Notes under the pieces: model-generated
The model's input: the letters and a program-made list of their open reading frames with translations, nothing else
What the model was told of the DNA's origin: nothing
Database searches by the model: none
Assembly: GCA_965178125.1 (NCBI GenBank)
Contig: OZ237750.1
Span: forward strand, 620,001-684,000
From: Bilabrum cf. latius
Lineage: Eukaryota > Bigyra: Bicosoecida > Bigyra > Bicosoecida
Reading direction: 5' to 3'
Length of the DNA: 64,000 nt
Made by a program: the position numbers and the translations under genes
Shown: positions 22,761 to 36,304 of the stretch, one piece after another
How the letters are laid out: every line of letters starts with the position of its first letter
How positions within the stretch are numbered: position 1 is the stretch's first letter

Positions 22761-23840
22761 TCATACTTCAGCGACGTAGGCGAAGGCCTCTCGTCGCAGC
22801 GCCAATGATGACGGGCTGTGACCAGCAGCACCGGCTCCAATAAGCCGAAGCAGCTTTTGCATGCCTCCCAACCTGCTCGGCGCTTTACCTCTGCAGGGAG
22901 ATCGCATGCTGCCCGTGCCTTCCGCTGGATCTTGCGCGTGGCCAGCGGGCTAGAGTGTCAGGAAATCTCGAATGACCTCGTCAGCGACCGAATCCGCGCT
23001 CTCCAGAGAGTCGAATCCGCTATAGATTGGTTCCTCCGACGACTCAAGTGTATCGCAGGGTGCAGCTGCTGCCTGTGGAATCCCGAGCGATGTCCAGCGC
23101 ACCCTACGGAAACCTGCTTTTCGCAAGAGCGGCTCTCTCAGGTCAGGGTGTTCGTCCGAATAATGGAGAAATTGGGATGATGCTGGTAGTTTCCCAAGGT
23201 TGCTTGGCTGTTTTACAGGCACCGCGCACGCCCGGTGGTGTGACATCAATGCTCGAACCGGACCGGCCCGAAGCATCGCAACTGCTGCTGGAACGCCACC
23301 TTCGGGTGGTTTACCAAGCACAACTGCATCTATACCGCATTTATCAACGATTACTAGCGGTTCACCCCGAAACTGTCCTTCGTGTTGATGTACATCGCGC
23401 ATCGATCCGACCTAGAACGAACTCGGTGCATGCTAAGCCCCACCCGAAGCCTTCGAGGCCACTTGGGCTGATTGAAACAAAGACTGTGCGCCCTTTACAG
23501 CCTCAGCGGAGGCATCGATATTAATCACCTGGCTCGTAGTTCTGAGCGATGCAATGGCAGGAGACAAGACGCTTGTCCCACATCCAATGTGTATCACAGC
23601 ACAGCCTTGGCTTCTCCCAGCAGTGTTCGGCGCAATTCCCCTCATTCCGTGTGTCAGTTTCTCCATAGCCCTGGCCATATGGCGCAGAATCGCCGCAGTT
23701 GAGTACGGAAGCCAGTCGTCATACTGGGCGTGTCGGCCGGCAAACCATGAGTCCCACGACTTCACATCGGCTAGGTTCTGCAGCATACCAGTAGTTAATG
23801 GAGGCTTGGAGGCCTGTGCTAGCCGGGTCACAGCCCGCAT
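22761..23840 (-). CDS. METTL13/EEF1AKMT4-like SAM-dependent methyltransferase
   Basis: Seven-beta-strand methyltransferase of the family that methylates lysines of elongation factor eEF1A. Signatures: VKSWDSWFAGRHAQYDDWLP (the aromatic N-terminal block of this family), VIHIGCGTSVLSP (SAM motif I), VINIDASAEAV (acidic strand-2 end) and IVDKCGIDAVVLG (the 'DKGTLDA'-like block). In-frame TAGs: plus-strand CTA at 23433-23435 (ASGGAxHAPSS), 23412-23414 (PSSFxVGSM) and 22950-22952 (FLTLxPAGH). All lie in one frame with no intron needed. The start is the ATG at 23840; an upstream exon cannot be excluded because the frame is open to 23918 without another ATG. 359 residues, ending at TGA 22763-22761. 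The substrate is inferred from family resemblance only. Confidence 0.75.
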
Positions 23841-24013
23841 CAGGGCAGCAATTCTGCCACAGGCAACGAAATCTCCATCTCCCTCGCAGCTCCGAGTTGG
23901 CCAATCGCCACCGGCCAATTGTCAAGTTGCCAGTTTTTTAGAGTTGTGACGAGCAGAGTGCTGAGTGCTTCTCGTGAAAGACAGCCGAATTCGCGCGAAT
24001 GCATCTGTTCAAG

Positions 24014-25939
24014 TCACTGCCTACCATCAGCACCGCCACCATCGCCACCACCCGCGGCAGCTCCCGTCGGTGGCAGGTTCACGCCAAGGCTCGGCAGCAC
24101 AACTTCCCGGATCTGCTTGGCTTTCACTGGGCTCTTTTCCACGCCGATCCCCTGCTCGTGCATGTCGGCCATGTTGATCCAGCCCTGCACGGAACCGAGG
24201 TCCGCGGCACGTCGGTATAGGGCGAAGGCGCGACCCGCGTCGGGCACGCAACCCTGCCCCCGCAGCCGCATCGCTCCCGCGCTCAGCAAGCCACCAGTCT
24301 CGCCCTCCACCCCGGCCCGTTCGTAGTACGAGAGTGCTAGCACGTAGTCGCGCTCAACGCCGTCCAGACCCTTGTAGTACGCGTCTCCGAGGTCAAACAG
24401 CGCCGGGCCGTGCCTGCCCTGCTCCGCCAATCGCAGGTATCTCCACGCGGTTGCAACCAATCCATCGCTCGTCGCACCACCATTGACCTGTGCCTGTTCC
24501 CTGTAGTACTGCGCGAGGTAGTGTGCCGCTCCCGCGTGCCTACCGGAGTCAGCCGCGGCGCGGACAAGGCCTAGCCCCTCCTCTGCATTGCGGACGATCC
24601 CAGCATCCTCCTCCCCGGACAACAAGGCCACCCCGAGCCAAAACTGAGCCGAGGGGTCCCCTGCATCCGCAGCAAGCCGGAAGTACCTCGCCGCGAGCGG
24701 CCTGTCCCTGGGCACCTCCTCCCCGCCCGCCGCTCCGTCATAGTACAGCACACCTAAGTTGTAGAGGGCGTCCGGGTGCCGTGCCGCGGACTCGGAATCA
24801 ATCGCGTCCAGAGGGGAGGAAGATGACGAAATTGATGATGATGCATCGCCTGCCAGAGCGCCACCGCCAGCCTCTTCTTCCCCTCCGATGGAGGCCCCAG
24901 TCACCGCACTGAGGTACCAGGCAGCAGCTTGCGCGGGCAATGGGGGATCCTGGGCCAGGCACATGTTCCCCAGGGCAACTCGCGCGTCGCCGTGTCCCGC
25001 CGCTGCGGCCCGCCGGAGCCACCGTTCCGCCATGCCAACGTTCGTCGCGAGAGGGGGCAGTTCTGCAAGCATGGCCTCTTCGCTCTGTGAGTCGTACTCG
25101 GCCTAGCCCAGGATCGACGACTTGGGGAGCGCCTCGGCGGGGGCTGTGGCGGGGGCTGGCGATGCGGCTGCAGACTGAGACGCTTCTTCCGTGCTGTTTG
25201 CACTGTCCCCAGCGTGAGGCTTCGCTCCCGCTGCGGGTCCTTTGCCCTTGGAAAGCACCCTGGCGATTTTGGCCTTGCGCGCCTTTCGCCTCAGGGCCTT
25301 GATTTCCTGTGTGACGAGCGCGGCCTTCCGCATGCGAGCCAGTCTGTCTGCCACCGATTCGTCCCCAATGGCGACGTCGGCCCTATGCGACGGCCGGCTC
25401 GGGCTCGGCGCGCTGCCTCGCTCGAGGACCCTAGCAACAGACATGCCTGACGAACCACCGGCCTTTGTCGCGGCAGCGAGCTCGTCCGCGGTCTGCAGCA
25501 GCCGAGCGAGCCAGTACATGCTATCGGGATCCCCTCCTATGGCAGAATCGTGAAGCTACCGCAGAGCAAACTCGCCATCCACTGGGAACGGTCCTATCCC
25601 GAACATTGCCCATCGGCCGAGCCGCCCTCTCGCTTCCAAGTGGCCAGAGCTTGATGCCTTCTGCAACAACTCTGCAGCTTCGTTAAAGTAGTCCTCCTTC
25701 TGCTTGACGAGTTTAGCAACTGCTGCTGTATTCGACTAGGCGGCATCCTTGGCAGCCTGTTGCGCTAGCTGCTGGGCTTGTTGAATGAGTTCTGTTGCCT
25801 GCACGTATTGCTGTTCCGCTTCACTCGCTGTAACAGAAGTCGACGTACTACAATTCATGCGCAAAACGAGCCCCATAAGAGCGGGCGGTCGAATATGGTA
25901 CAGCCTGGGTACCTACGCCAAGCCTCGGAGCGCCCGCAT
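24014..25939 (-). CDS. Sel1-repeat (TPR-like) protein
   Basis: Tandem Sel1-like alpha-helical repeats, which serve as scaffolds (for example in ER quality control). Repeat cores seen: HPDALYNLGVLYYDG, DPSAQFWLGVALLSGEEDAG, HGPALFDLGDAYYKG and SVQGWINMADMHEQGIGVEK. The start ATG at 25939 opens a single exon with a basic N-terminus (MRALRGLAxVPRLYHIRPPA), possibly a targeting peptide, then a Gln-rich helix (EAEQQYVQATELIQQAQQLA). In-frame TAGs as plus-strand CTA at 25913, 25736, 25556 and 25103. The second, KDAAxSNTAAVAKL, continues the Gln-rich helix. Ends at TGA 24014. 641 residues. The helical repeats are sequence-based; location and partners are unknown. Confidence 0.82.
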
Positions 25940-26252
25940 GGCGAACACGTCAGTTGCAGTTCTGCGTGATGGATGGAATACTTAATATACGGAGCCGTTC
26001 TGTCGTTGAGACTTGACAGCGTATGCAAACAATAATAGAGATTGGCCCTATCGAATCAAAATCGCTCTTTGTGGACAGCAAATCGGGAACTTGAAAATCT
26101 GCTCCAGGCCCTGTCGGGATGACGAGTGCTGATTGACCGACCGTGGTGTGTGGGCAGGTTGGCCACCACGCTGCACGCAGAGCAAGTCGCTCACCGACAC
26201 CAAGACGCATTACGACCAGCAAGCAAGGATGCGCGCTGCATCCACCACTCAT
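25940..26252. other. intergenic region, FDH 3' end to Sel1-repeat gene 5' end
   Basis: 313 bp between two minus-strand genes, so it should hold the Sel1-gene promoter and the 3' UTR of the dehydrogenase upstream of it. Locally AT-rich (around 25980-26060). No motif recognised. Confidence 0.3.
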
Positions 26253-27887
<1,635 letters not shown>

Positions 27888-28181
27888 GCTAGGTCGTAGA
27901 TATGCAGTGCAACGATCAATCCAAGCTCGTCGAGATATATACCAGAAAATGCACGCAACCTCACAGCACTGCTCAACTGAATCAACTTGCAGCTTGAGCA
28001 GCTGAACGCAAACACGCTACATCCAACGCAATAGAGTGACTTGCTCCCACCAAGCGATGTTGTGGCGGGGGCTATCGGCACTTCAGATTGATCGTATGAG
28101 CGCAAGCAAGTGGCGAACGCAATCGGGCCCTCCCAGCCTTGCACGAACCACAAGGCAGACATTGCCGGTCAGGTGCTCCCC
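27888..28181. other. upstream region of the formaldehyde dehydrogenase gene
   Basis: 294 bp between the stop of the GH3 gene and the start of the dehydrogenase, both on the minus strand. Presumably promoter plus 3' UTR. Nothing specific recognised. Confidence 0.3.
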
Positions 28182-28479
28182 TCATGGTGTTGGCAGCGGC
28201 AGCCTAAACGTCTCCACGGCAGCCCCGGTCACCGACAGCTACCCTTCCGCAAACCCCATGGGGTCTCCCCCGATCCTCACAGCCCACTCGCCTGGCTGAA
28301 GCGACTCCACCCCGCTCGAGTCGACGGTCGCGAGGGCCTGCGAGGGAACAGCGAGGGTCACCAATCGACTCTCACCCGGCTGCACTGCGCCCTCGCGAGC
28401 AAACCCGAACAAGGATTCGAGCGGCTCCTGCCCCGCCCCTGCCTCTGCCTGCGAATCCTCCTCCGCCTCTCTCCACTAG

Positions 28480-28516
<37 letters not shown>

Positions 28517-31073
28517 CAGAGGTCTTCGAGACAAACCCGAGTACCACCACGTCACTCGTGACACGGCCCGTGTTGGTGACCTTCACCGTGTACGACGGCA
28601 GCCCAGCATCCACCGGTGGATTGGCGTAGTACCCTTCCCACCGTGCGAAGAGGTCGCTCGTGGTGGTACCCTGGCTCCAGCCCTGAGGCGATGCCTGCTG
28701 CACTTCGAACGTCGTGTAGGACAGTCCGTACCCGAACGGGAAAATCGTCTCGTTCTTAGGATAGAAACGGTGCGTAACCCCAGGGACTGTCTGCGCGGGA
28801 TCATAGCTGTTCGGATGCGGCCTCAGGACCATGTCTGTGATGTTGCGCGCAGCGGTGAACGAGGCCGGATACACCGTGTTGGGCATGCGGCCGGACGGCG
28901 ACACGTCTCCCATAATCACGGAAGCGATGGCATCGCCACCCAGCTCGCCGGGGTAGAACGCTTCTAGAACCGCGTCCGCGTTCGCGTACGTGAGTGACGC
29001 ATCCAGCCCGCCCGAGTTGATCAGAACGGCGACAACTCGCTTGCGAGGGGTATGGGAAGCAGCCCTCCGAATGACCGCGCGGCTGAAGTTCGCCTGGATC
29101 TCGGGGAGAGTGAGGAACGTTCGGTCGAAGCCCTCCCTCTCCATCGCGGCGTTGTTCATGGTGGCATTCTGCTGCCCGTCCATGGTGCGGAGACCCAGGA
29201 ACATGAGCACCACGTCGGCCGCGTCCACGGCATCAAGGGCCGCGTTGAAACCAGACGTGTCGTTCCCAGCGAGCTCGCACCCCTGCGCGAATGCGGCTAC
29301 TTCGACATCGCTCCGCGCCTGGAATGCTTGCAGGGGCGAGTGCTCGAGGACCAGCAGGTTCTCACCGAAGTAGTTGGCCAGTAGCTCGGTTGTCGAGTTG
29401 AAGTGAGGGCCCACCACGGCGACCTGAGGGGTTGCCGCGGTGGTCCGGGTGCCCGTGTCGCTGCTGCCTGCACCATGCCCGCCCAGTGGCAGGGTCTGGT
29501 CCTTGTTCGTGAGCAGGACCATGCCCTGGGTGGCGGAATCCAGGGCCAGCTACCGATGCTCCTGGCTGTCGATGTCCGCCAGGCCGTACTGAGTCCAAGG
29601 CGTCTCCTCCGGCGGGTTCCCTACCCCGAGGTCAAAGTACTGCCGCAACACGCGAGTGAGCGCGAGATCCACGTCAGACATGGTGATGTTTCCGTTGACC
29701 AGCGCCTCGTCCAGGTGCAACTCGAAGAATTTGCCCAGGTTGAGGTCGGTGCCTCCCCGCATGGCCTTCTGCACCGTGGCCGAGGTGGTGTTCGTGTAGT
29801 GATGCGAGTACTGAATGCCAGCGATGGCCCCCGCGTCGCTTACAACCATGCCCGAGAAATTAAACTTCGCTCTCAGCACTTGATTGATCAGCAGGCCGTT
29901 CGCGCACGAGGGTACCTCTCCTGTGCGCTACCCATCCACCACGATGTCCTCAGCGTTGTAGCTGCACATGATCCCGGCATTGTCGGCCGCGAACGCGATC
30001 GTGCGAAAATGGGCCAGGTAGGTCTCCACGAGGTCCCTCGGTGTGACGACTGCGTCGAATCCGGAGCGGCTGTAGGGCTCTCCCTTCCCCTCCGAGGTGG
30101 AGCCCCTCTCCACGTCGTACGAGTTGTAGTGCTTCAGGTTGCACATGGCCTTGTAGTAGCCCGCGCCGTCCTCCTACTGCATGGCGCCGACGTAGTGCCG
30201 GCCGTACTCGCCCGTGAGGAAAGGGTCCTCCCCGGGCACCTCGACGCACCTGCCCCAGCGCGGGTCCCTGCACAGGTTGACGTCAGGGGCAAAGTAGGAG
30301 AGGGCGTGCGAGCTGTCGGTCGAGTTTCCCATCATCCAGAGGTTGTAGAACCCCCTTGCCTCGTTTGCGATGGACGTGCCCACCGCCGACCACGCACTGC
30401 GGTTGAAGCTCGCCGCGAGCAGCTGCGCGTGCGGAAAGCTGGTCGGGCACACGGGCTGCCCCGACCCTCGTCCGATCACATCGCGTGCGCAATTGTACCG
30501 CAAACCGTGGAGGCTCTCCCGCCAGAGCTCCTGCATGGGGATTCCCAAGTCCCCGATCGAACAGCCGCTATATTTAAGGCAGCTTTCCTTTTGCGCCGTA
30601 GACATGGATCCGAGGAGCGATTGGATCCGCTCGTCCGTCGAAAGGCTCGAGTTGCAGTACGGCTCGCTGATGGGATTCAGCTGGCAGTGATCGACGTGAA
30701 AAGCAATCAGGCGATCTGCTGCGCCACATATCTCTGATGCATTCCCAGTGCATGGCATCTTGGCGCAGTCTGTAGCCGGGACGACTCTCGAGTGGTCCGG
30801 TGCATCGCGTCCGCAGAAACACTGAGACCCGTACTCAACGCCGGCATAACTGTAGCCTTGGTAGCTGCAAAACCTCTAACATACGGCATATGTCATGGGC
30901 ACAGAGGTCAGGTTTGGGCCCGGTAGCGTCCTGGCGTGGTTGTCATCCGAAAAGCAACCAAGATCGGTCGCACTGCAGCTGAGCTTGGTGCACGGCGAGA
31001 TGGGTGGAAATGGGGCGCCAATGACCCCCAATGATGAAATAACAAGCATAATTGCACCATGTGCCCGAGACAT
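28182..31073 (-). CDS. secreted WSC-domain GH3 glycosidase (beta-xylosidase/beta-glucosidase type)
   Basis: Single exon, 963 residues. A signal peptide (MSRAHGAIMLVISSLGVIGA) is followed by a WSC carbohydrate-binding domain (MTYAVCxRFCSYQGYSYAGV, QCFCGRD, MPCTGNASEICGAADRL). The GH3 catalytic domain shows LGIPMQELWRESLHG, FAPDVNLCRDPRWGRCVEVP, GEDPFLTGEYGRHYVGAMQ, KHYNSYD, IMCSYNAEDI and GMVVSDAGAIAG (the nucleophile Asp region). Next come the C-terminal lobe (QGMVLLTNKDQTLPL, INSGGLDASLTYANADAVL, SGRMPNTVYP, FPFGYGLSYT) and an FnIII-like domain (LQPGEWAVRIGGD). In-frame TAGs as plus-strand CTA at 30876, 30174, 29928, 29550, 28476 and 28239. At 29550 the context EHRxLALDSATQG is where plant xylosidases have Gln or Glu. 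TGA stop at 28184-28182. An in-frame ATG at 31109 is an alternative start. Substrate not determined. Confidence 0.92.
28479..28521. repeat. hexanucleotide repeat coding for (Ser-Gly)n
   Basis: About seven copies of GCCAGA on the plus strand, read on the minus strand as Ser-Gly pairs (TSGSGSGSGSGSGSG). It forms a flexible linker between the GH3 C-terminal lobe and the FnIII-like domain, immediately before a UAG codon. Likely length-variable by slippage. Confidence 0.85.
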
Positions 31074-31275
31074 GCTGAAAGGATTCAGTTCATCAACTGT
31101 CCACTTCATCGTTCTGGGGACTCTATCTTCATCTTCGACTGTGGCACACATCGACCCTCCATTGACCACTGGCCAATACAGGTGATTCTTGACCGCACAG
31201 ATGTTGTGTTGGGTGCTGAGACCGCATGGGGACCCCTTCAACTCTTAATGGCTGGCACTAGCTCACGAGTTCACA

Positions 31276-33990
31276 TCACACGGTGTGCAGCGGACCCCCC
31301 TTGAGTCCCACTGGACGCAACACGATGCCCCCGCCCTTCCCAATCACCGGAGCCTCCTTCTGCACCCTCCCTGTTCCACGCGCTCCACCTGCATTGTTAT
31401 GGTCCCCTTCACCTCCCCCACTCTCCCTCTCACCATCATCAGCAATATTAGACACCACGCAGCCCGCTTGCACCGCGCCCACTTGCAGCTCACGCACCAC
31501 CTCCCACATCGACGGGCGGTCCATAGGTCGTGACGCCCAGCACCGACGCATCAGCCTCCCGTACGACGCAGGAAACGCGCGAAGCATGCATCGGATGGAA
31601 AGTACAGCCGCCTCGCGAGCCTCTGCATCCGTCAGGCCGCGACTACCACCAGCACCTCTGGCTGAACCATACGGCCCAGACTATGCCACTGATGACCCGC
31701 CCGTTGATGACCCGCCAAGAACCTCCCCCACCACGTCCTTCGCGCCAACTAGAGACCTCCTCACCGCGCAGGGGCACGTGTGGGTGTCGGGCCTAGCACC
31801 GCCCTCCACCACCAGGTGTGCGAGCCGGAACTGAGACCCCGTCCCCGCGGCACCCGCCGCTGTGCCCGCGCGGCCCCTCCCCCTCCCGCCCTACCCCCCG
31901 GAAGCATCGGGAGGCGCGTCCATCACCTCCCATCCGTCGTAAGGACACAGAGAAGTTGCCAGCTCGAACATGACCACACCGAACGCGAACACGTCAATGA
32001 ACCCACCGTTCGGTCTCACATTACGCACGGTCTGCGGCGGCCCGTCCCCTGCCGCACCGGCACCCACCTGTCTCCTTCCACCCTGTCCCTCCGCTGCTGC
32101 CCCGCTGCCACCTCCCTCCAACGCCATACCCCCGCCCTGGCTCTCCCCCTCCTCCACCCCCTCAGCAGGCACCTTTAGGCTGCCCCCCGCCAGCATCAGT
32201 GGACACAGCCACTGGATCGTGCCCAGCCCCCCCGTCAGTGTTGCTGCTCTCTGCTTTGCCTTGGCCAGCCCCAGGTCAGCGATCGATACCGAGGCCCTCG
32301 CCCTCGCAAATGCCGCTAATGCATCACTAGTCATCCCAGGGCCTACAACCTCGCGCACGCGCATGCCCCCATCTGCAGCTGGTGCAGCTGCCGCGTTCAC
32401 CTTCACGCCTCCATCCCTCGTCGGCACCGCTGCTTCCTGGTCCCTGAGGAGAAGATTCGGAGATTTCAGGTCGCGGTGCAGCATGGGTGGCGACCTGCCG
32501 TGCAGGTATGCGATGCCTTCAGCGACCCCGAGTGCCAGTCCCATGGCGCTTGCAACGGACAGGCGAGGCCGCCGCAGCGCGGCAGCGACGGCCCGCATAA
32601 CAGCAAGGGAGGTAGAGGGGGGCAGGCCAGGCGGTATGCGGGCCAAACCACTCGTTAACTTGTGTCCAGCACCAGCAGCACGCTGCGCTACCACCTAATC
32701 GCCGGTGCCGTCTCCGTTCTCGTGCTTTTCTAAGTCACTATCATCGACATCCTCATCGTCACCGGCATGCAGCGCATCCCAGACAGAGCCGCCCGCCATG
32801 AACGGAGTCACGATGCCCATTGCCAACTGAAACAGATCGGCACCGGGTGAAGTCGCCTTCTCGATCGTGGTCATCCTGCTTCTGCTGCTGCTGCTACCCC
32901 CACTCCTTGCCCCTGCGGGCACCAGCACGCCCAGCAGCTCGATCACATTCGGGTGCCTCACGCCGGCCATGGCGCTCACTTCCGATCGGAGCTCTTCTGC
33001 CGCGGCCTTGGGGGCTCCCAGCATCACTTTGACTGCCACGGGCCGGCCCTGCCACCTCCCCGCCCTGACTTGCCCGAAGGCCCCGCTCCCGATGATGGGC
33101 CCCAGCTCCACCTCGTCCTCTCGGATCAGCCGAACCCCGTCCTGTGCCTACTGGGCGCCAAGGGGCGGCTGAGTTGTGGGGTTTGGTTGTAGTCTTTCTT
33201 CCTCCACCCCGGTGCTATCCCGCCGGGCAGCAGCTGCCGCCCTCTCTCGCATGACCATGTGCGCCGCGCCAGCCGGCCGTCTCCTGCGGCGCGGCGGGGC
33301 GGGAGACACAGCAGGCTGCTTCGAAGCCGCGTTAGATTCTCCCTGGGGGTAGACAGACGACTACTACGGCACTGGAATGCCCATAGGCGTTGCCGCACCA
33401 GGCTGTTGGCCCCCTGGTGCAGGTAGGTGAGCGCCGTGGCCGGCGAGAAGTGGTTTTCGTATGGGCTGCGTCGGCTGCAACGCAGGGCTGGCGCCGCCAT
33501 TGGAGGGCGCATTGGCATTGAACAGTACACCTGGTGGAGCTTCACCGTACGGTGACGGCGCTTCCTGCATAGCAGCGCCTGGACCACCCCCTCCAAGACC
33601 AACCCTGAACACTGGTGGCGGCTTGGCTCTGCGACGTCCCGCAAGCCGTGGCCTCCACCCGGCTGGGTGTGGCGACAACTTGAGCTACACACTATGAGAG
33701 AATCTTGACGCTTGTGCTGCAAACCCATTGCCACCCGCGGCGCCCGCGGCTGCAGTGTCTGCTGCAAGAGGCGCAGGCTTCGATCGGAAGCACTCCATGC
33801 AGCATCCCAAGCAAGTATCGGCACATGCCCTGCAAAAAGACCAAATTCGCGCTGATGTCGACCTGCGATCCTTGGATCGTTGATCATCGGCCAAGATATC
33901 CTGCCGGTCGAAGCCGTAGTCGTTTGACAGCTGTTCATACTGCTGGCCGGGCCGAGCGCGACGTCCTCGGAAGTTCTTCTGTGCGGCCAT
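31276..33990 (-). CDS. tyrosine-kinase-like (TKL) family protein kinase
   Basis: Single exon, 904 residues. The N-terminal region has a Cys cluster (FCRACADTCLGCCMECF) that could be palmitoylated, then Pro-rich low complexity. The kinase domain starts near residue 292: GPIIGSGAFGQVRAG (P-loop), VAVKVML (ATP-binding Lys), VRHPNVIELLGVLVPAG, EGIAYLHG, MLHRDLKSPNLLL (catalytic loop), SIADLGLAKAKQ (DLG for DFG) and RLMRRCWASRPMDRPSMWEV (subdomain XI, Raf/CTR1-like). Long insertions lie on both sides of the DLG motif. The APE position reads GTIQWLCPLML, so the conserved Glu is missing. Seven in-frame TAGs as plus-strand CTA at 33685, 33364, 33361, 33148, 32695, 31891 and 31681; 33361/33364 are adjacent. 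TGA stop at 31276. Active versus degenerate kinase is undecided. Confidence 0.82.
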
Positions 33991-34195
33991 CTTGCCAATC
34001 AGGTTCTTATTTTAACCCATTTAATGAAACCATGATTCGCTGGGCCTTTCAGGTCTGTGTAGAAGTGGCACGACAGTTTTCCTTGAAATCGCTCCGAATT
34101 GCAGATCGGCCGCCACGCACAGGTGCGGCGTATGCAGCGTGACTTGGAGTACCATGTGATGCTTGATGCCTTCATTGTCTTTCTTAGCTTACTAC

Positions 34196-35965
34196 TCATG
34201 CAGTCCACCCGTAAATAATGCCCCCCAGCGACACGAGCCCCACCACAGCCCCGCCCCCAATCATGAGCTTGGCACCCCACCGGTGCAGCTCGATCCAGCG
34301 CAGCCGCTCCTCCAGCTCTTCCACGCTCTCATGCAATTCCACCGCGGGTTCAACGCCCCCATGTCCATCCAAGAGGCCCCCATCCTCCCCCTCATCCAGC
34401 ATGAACCTACCGATGCCCCCCCCGTCCTTCCCGTTGGCACCCTCCGCAACCATGGCGCCTCTCACAGGCGACATCTGCACGTCGTGCGGCTGCTGCTGCT
34501 GCTGCTGCTGCTGCTTGCGCTCCCTTGCCTATCCATCAAACATAATGTGCGCCCCACCGCCAACACCCCCGTCATGATCGCCGCCACTCCCGTCATCGGC
34601 ACGGCCCCCTCCTCGCCGGCTCTTCAGGGCCGCTTTGAGCCCGTCCGCCACGCCGGCGTACACCCCCTCAAAGAACAGCGAAGGCAGCACAAATACCAGC
34701 ATCACGCTTGTCGTGGCGCCCACCAGGCCAAACACCGTTCGGATCCCCGGTAAAAAGATCGCGATCACGGTGACGAGCGTGAGCATGCACACCGCGATGC
34801 CCACGTGCCGAACCCAGCTGAACGGCTAGTCCGCGAAGAACAGCAGGGTGGCCGCTCGTCGAAACGGGAAGTGGATGAGCGGCACCGTCACCGCGATGCT
34901 CACGCATACCAGGATCCGCAGCACCAACACGGCAGCGTTCTTTTCCTCCACGGCCTGAAGGCTCTCCAGAGAGTCGGGGAGCACTGCACCCCTGAAGGAC
35001 GCATACCCGGCGATCCCTGCGGTGAAGTAGAGCAGCATGCAGCTGGCCATGGCGCACATGCTGATGCTCTGCATCACTGAGGGCCTGCGATCGTGCAGCT
35101 CTGTGTAGATGGGCAGCAGGGACGTGTGGCAGACGAACGAGAAGGCTAGAGTCGGGAAGGTGATGGCCGTCTGCTCGTCCACGTGCGCCAGCCGGAAATC
35201 GCAGCCCTCTCCGGATGTCTGGCCCGGGTCGCACATGTCATCCCCCTTCGCCTTGAAGCGAACGGCCTCCACCGCGTAGAGCACTGCAAAGAACACCATG
35301 ATGATAATCGAGGCACCCGAGCCGTAGCCCAGCATCCCAATGTCCTTGAAGCAAGCCATGGGGAGGTCCACGCAGAGAACAACCAGGGCCATGAGCACCC
35401 ATCGGCGCTGGAAGAAAGGGGTGGAGCCGTCATCCCCGCCGCTGTCGTGGTGGTGGTAGTGCCCGCCGTGCCCCTGCGCGACCTGCCGGATGAGGGGTGG
35501 CACCAGGTCCCCAAGTATCACGATGTAGCCGATGAGCGCCCCAGTGTTCTGCAGCATGATCGTGACCGTCGCCACAACTTTCCAGCGGTATCCCATCGCT
35601 ACTTCCCCCAGCTGCTCGTAGGAAACTACCTTCGCGGCCTCGCAGGCACGGGTGAGCAGGACCACCGCGTAGTGGGCCGCCAAGGACATTCCAACCAACA
35701 AGAAACAGAACAGTATGGCTCCCGCAGAACGCATGGCGTATGCCTGACCCAGAATACCCGATCCGAGAATCGCGTTCATCAGCAAAAACACGGCAGACAC
35801 GCTCGAGGTGGTGCCGCGGTGAGAAAGTGCGTCCGCAGAAGAACCTTCCTACTTTGACGACCCATCCCTGGATCGAAGACCGCTTGGCGACGAGTTGATT
35901 GCAAGCAGAGCGCCACCACCACCGGGAAGAACTGTTAAGCGGTGGTCAGCATTGGGAGTTGTCAT
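34196..35965 (-). CDS. SLC38-like amino acid transporter
   Basis: Amino acid/auxin permease family, secondary transporter with about 11 membrane helices. Single exon, ATG 35965, 589 residues. The first helix carries the family signature AVFLLMNAILGSGILGQAYA. Others include LLVGMSLAAHYAVVLLTRA, VVATVTIMLQNTGALIGYIV, ASIIIMVFFAVLYAVEAV, ITFPTLAFSFVCHTSLLPIY (cf. SLC38 helix 6-7), VLVLRILVCVSIAVTVPLIH and a final GAKLMIGGGAVVGLVSLGGI. In-frame TAGs as plus-strand CTA at 35849-35851 (GSSKxEGSS), 34826-34828 (FFADxPFSW) and 34529-34531 (MFDGxARERK, six codons from a polyglutamine tract). A roughly 100-residue hydrophilic stretch with a coiled coil (ELHESVEELEERL) precedes the last helix. TGA stop at 34196. 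Confidence 0.85.
34490..34513. repeat. CTG/CAG triplet repeat coding for eight Gln
   Basis: (CTG)8 on the plus strand, read on the minus strand as eight CAG codons in the cytosolic part of the SLC38-like transporter (ERKQQ...PHDV). No CAA or TAG interrupts the run. Confidence 0.9.
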
Positions 35966-36304
35966 TGTGTCGCGCTAAATGGAAGCATGATCTCCCTCGA
36001 GGTGCTATGATCTCGACTTGTTGAATAGGGCCGGCGAATCCGTGCGAAATATGCTGGCCTCAGACTGATGCTCGTATGTTTGGGGCGTTAATAGGCTGTC
36101 ATCGAGGGTGCTATCCATAGTTCAATCACAAAATGCCTCCATTCCAATTTCTTGCACTTCTCTTTTTTGCTCCGAGTGATTTTGAAACGTGCACATCAAT
36201 CAAATTTCCGATTTTCTAGCGTAAACTGTAAATTGGAGCACATAGCTCGTAGCAGCAAGGGTTGGGCGGCCCAATCCGACAATTCTGTGCATTATCATTC
36301 AGAT
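35966..36304. promoter_or_regulatory. divergent promoter region, SLC38-like transporter / TPR
   Basis: 339 bp between divergent start codons, AT-rich in its right half (about 36120-36240, including TTCTCTTTTTT near 36160). Expected to hold both promoters. No defined element recognised. Confidence 0.35.
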
